Origin: Bacillota bacterium
GTDB taxonomy: Bacteria; Bacillota; Clostridia; Christensenellales; SZUA-584
Assembly: GCA_023415795.1 (NCBI GenBank)
Contig: JAEZJG010000002.1
Coordinates: 1 to 64,000, forward strand
Reading direction: 5' to 3'
DNA length: 64,000 bases
Below the pieces are notes generated by a model. That model saw only the letters and a list, made by a program, of their open reading frames with translations, was not told the origin of the DNA and ran no database searches. Shown here piece after piece: positions 54,394-62,992 of the stretch (the stretch's first letter is position 1; every line of letters begins with the position of its first letter). The translations under genes were made by a program, and so were the position numbers.

Positions 54394-54555
54394 TCAAATT
54401 TTCTTCCACAGCGCGAATATACCCACGAGGATCAGTACTGCGCCTAAAAAGGCCAGCCACATCCAGTACGGCAGAAAACAAATAAGGAGAATAACGCCGA
54501 TCGCGATCAGGAAAACAGAAATTATCCGACGCATGATGCAATTACCGCAAAACAA
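54394..54555 (-). CDS. Small membrane protein upstream of spoVM
   Basis: 53 aa: short start, then RRIISVFLIAIGVILLICFL and WMWLAFLGAVLILVGIFAL, two membrane helices with a Pro-Tyr turn, ending WKKI. The best start is TTG at 54555, 6 nt after GGAGGTG; an ATG seven codons later is too far from it. 25 nt before spoVM. Role unknown; position suggests sporulation. Confidence 0.7.
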   Translation of the reverse strand: MFCGNCIMRRIISVFLIAIGVILLICFLPYWMWLAFLGAVLILVGIFALWKKI

Positions 54556-54609
54556 TATGTACACCTCCGCTTGCAAGCACTGGATTTACGTTCAATGTAT
54601 CATACGATT

Positions 54610-55263
54610 TTATTGCGGAAAATGTGACGCTTTGCCGGATATCTTGATAATCAGCGCGGTACCGCCTTCAATATGAAGCGTAGCGGGGCTGTTCAGTATG
54701 ATATTGCTGATGCCACGGCTGGCATCACAGCGCAGCAGCAGCTTTTGAAACGGGTATTTGAGGTTAGTTGCCGTAACGGTAATGTCTCCCCCCAGCGGCA
54801 ATATGGAAACGGTTTGCCCGGGGCTGCCGTGTAGCTCAAAATCGCCGTGCGCCGCAGTTATCTCGTGCAGGGAATCAATGATGCGGCACGGCACATTTGC
54901 CCTATCCGCTTTGAGCAGCATGCCAAGGTTGCCCAGAGCGTGGTCCAGCCGCCGTCCCAACGCACCCAACACGACAATCTCCTCCGCGCCGGATTCCAGC
55001 GCCAGAGCCACAGCCGCTTCAGTATCCGTTTCGTTTTTATCAACCTCAAGGCGCATCAGCGCAGCGCCGGAGGCTTCCATAAACGCGATGCTGGCACTGT
55101 CAGCCGAATCGAAGTCGCCTATCAGCACATCGGGGATAATGCTGTGTGCCATCAGCGTATCAGCAGCTCCATCCGCGCAGATAACGAGATCGGCATCCTT
55201 GGTATGCGCCGCCAGCAGCTCGTATTCGGGCTGCTCCCCCGCTGTTATGATCAGGCACTTCAT
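54610..55263 (-). CDS. thiN: Thiamine pyrophosphokinase
   Basis: 217 aa. Transfers pyrophosphate from ATP to thiamine to make the cofactor TPP. Motifs: ICADGAAD, DVLIGDFDSAD, the DKNETDTEAAV loop, GALGRRLDHALGN and the C-terminal beta domain SRGISNIILNSPATLHIEGG. Overlaps rpe by ATGA. Confidence 0.95.
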   Translation of the reverse strand: MKCLIITAGEQPEYELLAAHTKDADLVICADGAADTLMAHSIIPDVLIGDFDSADSASIAFMEASGAALMRLEVDKNETDTEAAVALALESGAEEIVVLGALGRRLDHALGNLGMLLKADRANVPCRIIDSLHEITAAHGDFELHGSPGQTVSILPLGGDITVTATNLKYPFQKLLLRCDASRGISNIILNSPATLHIEGGTALIIKISGKASHFPQ

Positions 55264-55910
55264 TTGGGGTTCTTCAGCAGGCTCACCACTTTTGCCGGGT
55301 CTGCCGCGTTGAAGACCGCGTTTCCTGCGACGATGACGTTAACGCCCGCCTGCGTTACCTCCAGCGCGTTGTGTACGCCGATGCCGCCGTCCATCTCAAT
55401 ATCCACATTGAGCCCTCTGCTGTCAATCATCGTCTTGAGCGCCCGTGCCTTATCGAGGGCGTACGGCAAAAAGCTCTGACCGCCAAAGCCCGGATTCACG
55501 GACATCAGCAGCACCATATCCACCTGATCCAGCACGTAGTCCAGCACGCTGAGCGGCGTATGAGGATTCAGCGCAAGGCCGCATTTCTTGCCCGTTGAGC
55601 GTATGAGCTGCAGCGTTCTGTCCAAATGCACAGACGCCTCTTCATGCACGGTGATGATATCCGCTCCCGCATTGGCGAAGTCCTCAACGTACCGCTCCGG
55701 CGATTGCACCATCAGATGCACATCCAGCGGCAGCGTGGTCGCTTTGCGCATGTCGCGTATCATGTAAGCGCCAAAGGTGATGTTAGGCACAAAGCTGCCG
55801 TCCATCACATCGCAGTGAATATAGTCTGCACCGGCGGACTCCAGCAGCTTTATCGCGTCGTACATCCGTGTAAAATCCGCCGAAAGCACCGACGGAGCAA
55901 CCTTAATCAT
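55260..55910 (-). CDS. rpe: Ribulose-phosphate 3-epimerase
   Basis: 216-aa TIM barrel of the pentose phosphate pathway. IKVAPSVLSADFTRM, HCDVMDGSFVPNITFG (catalytic Asp, metal His), VHLMVQSPERY, VNPGFGGQSF, DGGIG. The start at 55910 has AAAGGAG upstream. 8-nt overlap with rsgA. Confidence 0.97.
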   Translation of the reverse strand: MIKVAPSVLSADFTRMYDAIKLLESAGADYIHCDVMDGSFVPNITFGAYMIRDMRKATTLPLDVHLMVQSPERYVEDFANAGADIITVHEEASVHLDRTLQLIRSTGKKCGLALNPHTPLSVLDYVLDQVDMVLLMSVNPGFGGQSFLPYALDKARALKTMIDSRGLNVDIEMDGGIGVHNALEVTQAGVNVIVAGNAVFNAADPAKVVSLLKNPK

Positions 55911-56781
55911 ATTTTTTCTCCTTTGCATCCTGCAATTCTTTTAATATGGTCAGATACCGCTGGTAACGGCTCTCGTTGATCTGTCCGCTAGCTACCGCTT
56001 CCTTCACGCCGCATTGCGGTTCTCTATCGTGCACACAGCCTACAAACCGGCACTGCTGCGCATAGGCACCTATGTCGTCGTACAGCGCGCTCAGTTCCGT
56101 TGGTTGTATGTCATTCGCTTCAAGAAAGGAGAAGCCGGGCGTATCCACCACCGTGCCTGAAAACCCCTCCAGCACCATCAGTTCGGCGTGGCGCGTGGTG
56201 TGCCGCCCTCTGTCCACTTTCTTGGACAACCCGCCGGTCTCCAGTGTCAGCCCGGAGAACAGTGCGTTCAGCAGCGACGATTTACCCGTCGCCGACTGCC
56301 CCGCAAAGCAAGTGCACCGGCCAGCCAGCTCCTCCTTGAGCAAATCCAACCCCTCACCCGATGCCGCCGATACACAAACGGACGAGCAAACGCCGTTGTA
56401 TTCTTCTCGCAGCGCAGCCACATACGCGTTATCAGCCGCGTCGCATTTGTTGATGACGAGCAGCGGCTTGATACCGGACATTTTCGCGTAAATGATGAGC
56501 TTATCGCAAAGAAGCTTATCTGCCGGGGGCTTGTGTGCCGACAGCACAATAGCGATCATGTCCACATTGGCGACCCTCGGACGCTTCAGCTCATTCTTTC
56601 GCGGCAATATTTCTTCGATAAAGCCGGAGCCTGCCGATACCGAAAAGCTGACAAAATCGCCCGGCAGCGGTGTCATACCGTCAATGCGAAATCGACCTCG
56701 CGCCTTGCATTCGTGGGTGTGTTCGCTGTCGTCCAGCACATAATAAAAGCCGCCTATGCCTTTAAGTATACGTCCTGTCAT
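55903..56781 (-). CDS. rsgA: Ribosome small-subunit-dependent GTPase RsgA
   Basis: 292 aa. N-terminal OB fold (GRILKGIGGFYYV, GDFVSF), circularly permuted GTPase domain (NKCD as G4 before the GQSATGKSSLLN P-loop G1, then DTPGF G3), and a C-terminal zinc knuckle (CRFVGCVHDREPQCGVK). Helps mature the 30S subunit. The start at 56781 by homology; an ATG eight codons upstream overlapping prkC is possible. Confidence 0.95.
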   Translation of the reverse strand: MTGRILKGIGGFYYVLDDSEHTHECKARGRFRIDGMTPLPGDFVSFSVSAGSGFIEEILPRKNELKRPRVANVDMIAIVLSAHKPPADKLLCDKLIIYAKMSGIKPLLVINKCDAADNAYVAALREEYNGVCSSVCVSAASGEGLDLLKEELAGRCTCFAGQSATGKSSLLNALFSGLTLETGGLSKKVDRGRHTTRHAELMVLEGFSGTVVDTPGFSFLEANDIQPTELSALYDDIGAYAQQCRFVGCVHDREPQCGVKEAVASGQINESRYQRYLTILKELQDAKEKKYD

Positions 56782-56791
56782 CGTCCTGCTT

Positions 56792-58627
56792 TCATTTGAC
56801 ATCAATTGTAGTGCTGCTGATCTCAACGTTGTTCAGCAATATCCTTACCGTTTTTTGTCCCGCTGTCAGACATTTGATGTCCATGTTCAGCGGCAGCATA
56901 CCAACCTCCGGTTGCATTTCCTGTGCAAAGCGAACGCTGCGCCCCTCCAGCATGTCTTCCACGATGATACGCAGAATTGAATCTTCTTCCGTGATATTGA
57001 CGGTTGCTGAAAAGCTGCCGCTATACTGCTTATCCGTATACGCACTGATCCAGAGCGTCACTTCGCTTGCCAACGGGGTTTGTATACCCTGCTCCGGGCT
57101 TTGCGCCGTCACTGTACCCGCGGGCAAATCGCTCTCCTGTTCGTATACAAAGCAATTGCTAAAGCCTGTGTCATACAAGAGCGGAATGGCTTGCCCCAGC
57201 ATCGTCCCCACCGTCGGTGGTACCACGCCTGTCGGTTCACTCTCCCCCGAAACGATTAGGCTGACAGAATCCTCCGGCGTCACAATGCTGCCGGCGTCGG
57301 GAGACTGGGCAATCACATGCCCCGGAACCACATCCGCAACCACCTCGTAGGATACGGAATCCAGCGTTAACCCCATCTGTTCGATAAGCGCTGCCGCTTC
57401 ATCAAGGCTTAGATCGTAAACATCCGGCATTAACAGATCGGAAGTACCGCTCGAGACGGTCAGCGTAACCGCCGCGCCTTTTTGCGTTTGGCTGTCTGCC
57501 AGCGGCATCTGTGCAATCACGTTGCCCAATGGCACCAAATTGCTGGACTCATAATTCGTTGTCACAATGAAGCCCATCTCGGTCAGCTCTTGTGTGGCAG
57601 TATCCATATCCCTTCCAACCACATACGGCACGCTGAGCAATTCAGATGCCGCCCTGTTTATGGCATCGATCCCAAGCCATGCCGCCAGTGCCACACCGAG
57701 AACCAGCACCATCAGCACGCATATTTTCCATATTTTAAACTTTCTGCTGAGCTGCTTGAGGTTTGCCGTCAGTGCGGGGTGCTGATAAGGCAGATCAATG
57801 AAGTCTCCGCTGGGGTTTACCAACGCCCTCACCAGATCGTCCCTGAGCGCATCCATTGAGCGGTATCTGTCTCGTTTATTTTTACTGGTTGTTTTGAGTA
57901 TGATTTTATTGATGGAGGCGGACAGTGCAGGGTTTTTCTGCACAGGTGGTGTTATTTGCTCATTGATGTGCTTGAGAGCCACCGAAACCGTTTGATCTCC
58001 GGTGTAGGGCAGCTCACCCGTCGTCATTTCATAGAGCATAATGCCCAGTGAATAGATATCGGTACGCGCGTCCACGCTTTCGCCCCGTGCCTGCTCCGGT
58101 GATACATAATAGACCGACCCAATCACCTGAGACTCCGTCTCATGGCGGGCTGACAGGCTTTTTGCAATACCAAAATCCGTGACCTTGGCATTGTTATCTG
58201 CATCTATCAATATGTTCTGCGGTTTGATATCCCGGTGTATGATACCGCGCTTATGTGCTGCGGATAACGCCGAACAAACCTGTATGGCGTATTGAATCGC
58301 TTCTTTTTCCTCAATGACCTGCGACATATCGATCAACGATTTGAGGGTTCGCCCTTCGACGTATTCCATAACCATGTAATATACGCCTTCATCGCAGCCT
58401 ATATCGGTAACGCGAACGATATTATCGTGCTCCAGCAAGAATGCCGCGGACGCTTCCTTCTTGAAGCGGTTGACGTATTCCGCGTTGTCCGAGAACTTGT
58501 CTTTTAGCACCTTGACCGCAACAAACCGCCCCGTCTTCTTGCACAGCGCCTTATAGATCAGTGCCATGCCGCCCACATCGATGCTTTCAGTAATGGCATA
58601 TCTGCCGCCCAATACGCGTCCTATCAT
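56792..58627 (-). CDS. prkC: Ser/Thr protein kinase with PASTA domains
   Basis: 611 aa. Kinase domain ~1-275: GGMALIYKA, VAVKVLKD (catalytic Lys), HRDIKPQNIL, DFGIAKSL, SPEQARGE. One membrane helix near 300-320. Three PASTA units follow (~340-530: PYVVGRDM, MPDVYDLSLDEA, PPTVGTMLGQA), then a ~80-residue beta tail. Binds muropeptides or lipid II and controls germination and wall synthesis (family knowledge). Overlaps prpC by ATGA. Confidence 0.96.
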   Translation of the reverse strand: MIGRVLGGRYAITESIDVGGMALIYKALCKKTGRFVAVKVLKDKFSDNAEYVNRFKKEASAAFLLEHDNIVRVTDIGCDEGVYYMVMEYVEGRTLKSLIDMSQVIEEKEAIQYAIQVCSALSAAHKRGIIHRDIKPQNILIDADNNAKVTDFGIAKSLSARHETESQVIGSVYYVSPEQARGESVDARTDIYSLGIMLYEMTTGELPYTGDQTVSVALKHINEQITPPVQKNPALSASINKIILKTTSKNKRDRYRSMDALRDDLVRALVNPSGDFIDLPYQHPALTANLKQLSRKFKIWKICVLMVLVLGVALAAWLGIDAINRAASELLSVPYVVGRDMDTATQELTEMGFIVTTNYESSNLVPLGNVIAQMPLADSQTQKGAAVTLTVSSGTSDLLMPDVYDLSLDEAAALIEQMGLTLDSVSYEVVADVVPGHVIAQSPDAGSIVTPEDSVSLIVSGESEPTGVVPPTVGTMLGQAIPLLYDTGFSNCFVYEQESDLPAGTVTAQSPEQGIQTPLASEVTLWISAYTDKQYSGSFSATVNITEEDSILRIIVEDMLEGRSVRFAQEMQPEVGMLPLNMDIKCLTAGQKTVRILLNNVEISSTTIDVK

Positions 58628-59349
58628 AGGCCGGCACCATCCATTTCCGCGATAACGACAGTGACATTATCAAGCCCGCCGCCCACCAGCGCCGCGTCAA
58701 TAAGTTTATCCGCCGCCGCTTCGATGCCATCCTTTAAAATTGCGGCAATTTTATCATCCGGCACAGCATTGTTTAAGCCATCGCTGCACAGCAGCAGCAC
58801 ATCGCCGGGGAGCAGTCCGATTGTAAGGGTATCCACCTCAATGCCGCTCTCCGACCCAATGGCGCGGGTGATGATGTTGCGGTACGGATGATGCAATGCT
58901 TCCTCCTTGCTGATGTATCCGTTATCGATCAGCATCTGTACATAGGAGTGATCCTTGGTAAGCTGTTCCAGCTTGCCCGATCTGTATAGATAAGCACGAG
59001 AATCACCCACATGCCCGATCAGTGCATTATTCCCCCGAACGAGTACCAACGTAGCTGTGGAGCCCATGCCTTGCAGCGCCTTGTTACGCAACGCTTGCTC
59101 CCACACACATTTGTTGCAGTCAGAAAGCAGCACTATGATTGATTCAGGCGTAATCGCGGCTGTCATGTTGTCATCAAGAAAGCGCTTAGCCTTTTCCACA
59201 ACGATTTGGCTGGCTACCTCGCCGCCGTTGTGGCCGCCCATACCGTCGGCAACAACGGCAAACAGACAGCCGTCTTTTTCGGCTGCAAAGCAGCTGTCTT
59301 CGTTGCTCTTTCGGACGTGCCCGACATGCGTTCTCAGATAATAGGTCAT
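58624..59349 (-). CDS. prpC: PP2C-type Ser/Thr phosphatase
   Basis: 241 aa. Reverses PrkC phosphorylation. Metal-binding motifs: VRKSNEDSC, VVADGMGGHNGGE, VGDSRAYLYRSG, LLCSDGLNN and GGLDNVTVV. The start at 59349 has GAGAGGG upstream and overlaps the rlmN stop by ATGA. Confidence 0.96.
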   Translation of the reverse strand: MTYYLRTHVGHVRKSNEDSCFAAEKDGCLFAVVADGMGGHNGGEVASQIVVEKAKRFLDDNMTAAITPESIIVLLSDCNKCVWEQALRNKALQGMGSTATLVLVRGNNALIGHVGDSRAYLYRSGKLEQLTKDHSYVQMLIDNGYISKEEALHHPYRNIITRAIGSESGIEVDTLTIGLLPGDVLLLCSDGLNNAVPDDKIAAILKDGIEAAADKLIDAALVGGGLDNVTVVIAEMDGAGL

Positions 59350-60350
59350 TTTCCCTCTCTTTTCAGCTTGAGCTGGCCGCAAGCGCCTTCAATCTCGCTG
59401 CCCAGTGCCCGGCGCATTGTTGCGCTTAAGCCCTCCTTCTCCAGAGCAGCCACAAATGCGTAGGCCTCCTTTTCAAAGGGCGGGACAAAACCGCCCACAG
59501 CTTCATTAAGCGGTATAACGTTGATATGGCAGCTCAGGCCCTTAAGCAACTGCTTCAGCGCGCTTCTGTCCTCTGCGCTGTCGTTGAACCCGCGAATCAA
59601 TGTGTACTCAATTATAACGCGCCTGCCGGTTTTTTTAAAGTAGTCCCCGGCGGCGGCGATCACCTCTTTGACCGTGTAGGCTTTGGCAACAGGCATGATG
59701 ATACGCCTCTTGTCGTCCGTTGCGGCGTGCAGCGAGATACACAGCGTCAGCGGCAAACCCTCTTCCGCAAGCTTTTTCATGCCCGGTACGAGGCCGCAGG
59801 TGGACAACGACACATGACGCAGACCGATACCAAAATCCAATTGAAGCGCGCGGACAAAGGCAAGCACATTATCCAAATTGTCCAGCGGCTCGCCCGAACC
59901 CATCAGCACCACATTGGATATATCGCCGTCTTCCTTAGCCGCAATCAGCTGCGCCATCATCTCTCCCGCTGTCAGGTTGCGCACCAGTCCGTTGGCGCCC
60001 GAAGCACAGAACGCACAGCCCATCGCACACCCCAACTGCGTGGAAACGCACAGCGTACGCCCGTGGTGATACTGCATCACGACGCACTCCACCAACCCGC
60101 CGCCATGCAGTGCCAGCAGCAGCTTGATGGTGCCGTCTTTGGCGACATGCTTCTCTGCCACGCGCGCGTAGCCCTCGGCATAGGTGTCGCGCAGCCTTTC
60201 GCGCAGCTCCTTTGGCAGATTGGTCATGCCCTCAAACGGCACACCCTTAATCAGCCAGTTTTTGAGCTGCTTAGCGGCAAACGGCTTCGCGCCCATCTGG
60301 GTCAGCAGCATTTCCAATTCTTTTACGCTTAAGGACAACAGTTCATTCAT
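59346..60350 (-). CDS. rlmN: 23S rRNA (A2503-C2)/tRNA (A37-C2) methyltransferase
   Basis: 334-aa radical-SAM enzyme. The cluster motif is CAMGCAFCASG; the GSGEPLDN and STCGLVPGMKKL motifs and the catalytic Cys near the C-terminus (EGACGQL) are in place. 8-nt overlap with rsmB. Confidence 0.97.
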   Translation of the reverse strand: MNELLSLSVKELEMLLTQMGAKPFAAKQLKNWLIKGVPFEGMTNLPKELRERLRDTYAEGYARVAEKHVAKDGTIKLLLALHGGGLVECVVMQYHHGRTLCVSTQLGCAMGCAFCASGANGLVRNLTAGEMMAQLIAAKEDGDISNVVLMGSGEPLDNLDNVLAFVRALQLDFGIGLRHVSLSTCGLVPGMKKLAEEGLPLTLCISLHAATDDKRRIIMPVAKAYTVKEVIAAAGDYFKKTGRRVIIEYTLIRGFNDSAEDRSALKQLLKGLSCHINVIPLNEAVGGFVPPFEKEAYAFVAALEKEGLSATMRRALGSEIEGACGQLKLKREGK

Positions 60351-61614
60351 CTCTTTGTATCACCGCAATGTAAAACCCGTCAGAATCCGCTATGTGCGGG
60401 TAGATCGTTTCAGGCTTTCCCTTATATTGATAACCGGCGTGATCGCGGACAAATGTGTCCGTGATACCCTCATTCTCTTCCCTGTTGATGGAGCAGGTGG
60501 AATAAATCAGCCTTCCGCCCGGCTTCACATACCCGGCACATGTCTCTAAAATCTCACGCTGCAGCTTGACAAGTGCCCCGATATCCTCCGGCTTGCGGGT
60601 ATAGCGTATGTCGGGGCTGTGCGCCATCAAGCCCGACGCACTGCACGGCATGTCCGCCAGCACCACATCGAAGCTGCCCGCCAGCTGCGGTTCAAAGACC
60701 GACGCATTGCGCAGCTCGCAGCGGGCGGTCACGTCCAGTCGCTCATAGTTCCTGCGCATCATATCCACACGGTGCTCGTGCACATCCCAAGCGGTGATGT
60801 CCAGCTCTCCCGCCGCCAACGCCGCGGCAAATGCGCTCTTGCCGCCCGGTGCGGCGCAGCAGTCCAGCAGGCGTTCGCCCTTTTGGACATTCGCCGCCAG
60901 CACAGCGCGCATCGCGCTTTCAGATTGCACGGCAATCCACCCCTCTTGATAGATCGGCATGCCTTCAATATCCGACATGCCCGCAACCAGATACGCACCT
61001 TCCACCTTGCCCTTGCGATACTCCAGCCCGAGCCTTGTCAGCTCTTCCTCCAAGGCTTGCGGTGTTGTCTTGAGCGTGTTGACGCGCACAACAGTGTCAT
61101 GCGGGGCACGATAGGTCAGCAGCTCTTCCGCAAAATCGTAGCCGAATACGGTTATGTATTTCTCGCACATCCACAGCGGATAACTGGCTGCCACAGACAA
61201 CGCCTGCGCATTCCCTCCCTGCGGATAGCGGATATCATTCCGCCCCCTGTCGAGCGCGCGCAGCACGCCGTTTACGAAACCAGCCGTTTGCGGTTTGATA
61301 CGCTTCGCCATCGTGACGCTCTCGTTCACAGCTGCGTGCGTATCCACGTTCAGAAACAGCAGCTGGCACGCGCCCAGACGCAATATGTTGCGGACGCTGC
61401 CATGCACACGCCCTGATTTTATAAATCCGCTAAGAGCGTGATCAATGCGAATGAGGTTTTCCAAAGTGGTGAGTACCAAGCGTGTCGCAAAACGCCGGTC
61501 TCCATCAGACAGCGACGGCGGCAGGTGCTTCTTCAATGCCAGCGCTGTATATGAGCCGTCCCGCATCACCGCAGTCAGCGCATCGTAAGCGGCTTGGCGT
61601 GCGTTTACAGGCAT
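60343..61614 (-). CDS. rsmB: 16S rRNA (cytosine-967-C5)-methyltransferase
   Basis: 423 aa. N-terminal NusB-like RNA-binding domain (~1-130), then the SAM domain: LLDCCAAPGGKSAF, DMPCSASGLMAHSPD (catalytic Cys with Pro-Cys) and YSTCSINREENE (second Cys). Overlaps fmt by 10 nt. Confidence 0.97.
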   Translation of the reverse strand: MPVNARQAAYDALTAVMRDGSYTALALKKHLPPSLSDGDRRFATRLVLTTLENLIRIDHALSGFIKSGRVHGSVRNILRLGACQLLFLNVDTHAAVNESVTMAKRIKPQTAGFVNGVLRALDRGRNDIRYPQGGNAQALSVAASYPLWMCEKYITVFGYDFAEELLTYRAPHDTVVRVNTLKTTPQALEEELTRLGLEYRKGKVEGAYLVAGMSDIEGMPIYQEGWIAVQSESAMRAVLAANVQKGERLLDCCAAPGGKSAFAAALAAGELDITAWDVHEHRVDMMRRNYERLDVTARCELRNASVFEPQLAGSFDVVLADMPCSASGLMAHSPDIRYTRKPEDIGALVKLQREILETCAGYVKPGGRLIYSTCSINREENEGITDTFVRDHAGYQYKGKPETIYPHIADSDGFYIAVIQRDE

Positions 61615-62528
61615 ACGTTGCCGCCCAGCGATTTGCCGCAGAAATATTCCTTAGGTTTCATGCGGCGGCAGCAGGGAGCCTGCATCTCCTCGACGCGCAG
61701 CAATCCATCGCCCGTGCCGATCACAAGACCGCACTTGTTGTCCGACTGCACAATGTGCCCCGGTTCAGCCGTGCCGGCCTCAACAGAAGCGCGCCATATC
61801 TTGATAACCTCTCCGCCCACTGTGGCATATGCGCCCATCACCGGATCGAGCGCACGCACAAGGTTGCGTATCTCAACAGCGGGCTTGCTCCAGTCTATCT
61901 GCCCCAGTTCCTTGGACAGCGGCGGAAAGTAGCTGGATTTCGCTTCGTCCTGAGGTGTGCGCTCTGCCGTGCCTGCGGCGATGTCCTTGAGAGTCTCCGT
62001 CAGCAGCTTTGCCCCCACGTCAGCCAGCTGCGTATACAGCTCGCCGCCCGTCATATTATCATCAATGGGCACTTCCGTCATCGAAATGATGTCGCCTGTG
62101 TCCAGGCCCACATCCATGTACATGATGGTAACGCCTGTCCTGCTTTCGCCGTTGATGATTGCCCACTGTATGGGTGCTGCTCCCCGATATTGAGGAAGCA
62201 AGGACGCGTGCACGTTGACGCAGCCCATTGGCGGTATATCCAGTATCTCCTTGGAGAGAATTTGCCCGAATGCCGCTGTAATGATGAGGTCCGGCGCAAG
62301 CGCTTTGAGTGCCGCGACACCCTCCGGCGTTTTGATGCGCTGAAACTGCAACACAGGAATTCCATGCTTCTCTGCCAGCTCTTTGACGGGAGGCGGCATC
62401 AGCTTATGCCCGCGCCCGCTCTTACGATCCGGCTGCGTCACCACAGCCGCTATATCATATCCGCCGTCCAGCAGCGCCTGCAAGCTGGGCACTGCAAACT
62501 GCGGCGTTCCCATAAATACGATCTTCAT
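61605..62528 (-). CDS. fmt: Methionyl-tRNA formyltransferase
   Basis: 307 aa. MKIVFMGTPQFAVPSL start, catalytic Asn/His/Asp in VNVHASLLPQYRGAAPIQ and the TGVTIMYMDVGLDTGD loop; C-terminal tRNA-binding domain. Formylates initiator Met-tRNA. Overlaps def by ATGA. Confidence 0.98.
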   Translation of the reverse strand: MKIVFMGTPQFAVPSLQALLDGGYDIAAVVTQPDRKSGRGHKLMPPPVKELAEKHGIPVLQFQRIKTPEGVAALKALAPDLIITAAFGQILSKEILDIPPMGCVNVHASLLPQYRGAAPIQWAIINGESRTGVTIMYMDVGLDTGDIISMTEVPIDDNMTGGELYTQLADVGAKLLTETLKDIAAGTAERTPQDEAKSSYFPPLSKELGQIDWSKPAVEIRNLVRALDPVMGAYATVGGEVIKIWRASVEAGTAEPGHIVQSDNKCGLVIGTGDGLLRVEEMQAPCCRRMKPKEYFCGKSLGGNVCL

Positions 62529-62980
62529 TGACTCTCCTCTGATAACATCTTGTCCACGAACAGCACACCGTCCAGATGATCGATCTCGTGGCAGAACACG
62601 CGAGCGGTCAGACCCGTAATCTCCTCCTTATGGCGCTTTCCCTCCCTGTCCACATAAGTTACCTTTATCTTCTCAGGGCGCTTTACCGGCCCACGAACAC
62701 CGGGCACCGAGAGGCAGCCTTCCTCCTCCACCAGCTCACCGGAAGTCGACAGAATTTTCGGGTTAATCAGCTCGTAAAACCTGCCGTCGAATTCCACAAT
62801 CGCGATGCGGCGCAGCACGCCTACCTGAGGCGCGGCCAAGCCCACCCCCGCTTCAACATGCAGCGTGTCCTTCATATCGTCCAGCAACTGCAACACATGC
62901 TTATTGATGCATTTGACCTCGCGTGATATTTTACGCAACTCCGGGTTCTTTGTGCCCGTCACCATGCTGCGAATTGCCAT
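62525..62980 (-). CDS. def: Peptide deformylase
   Basis: 151 aa, type I. GVGLAAPQVG (motif 1), EEGCLSVPG (motif 2, metal Cys) and the HEIDHLDGVLF metal motif. Removes the formyl group from new proteins. 12 nt after priA. Confidence 0.98.
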   Translation of the reverse strand: MAIRSMVTGTKNPELRKISREVKCINKHVLQLLDDMKDTLHVEAGVGLAAPQVGVLRRIAIVEFDGRFYELINPKILSTSGELVEEEGCLSVPGVRGPVKRPEKIKVTYVDREGKRHKEEITGLTARVFCHEIDHLDGVLFVDKMLSEESQ

Positions 62981-62992
62981 ATATGCCTCCGT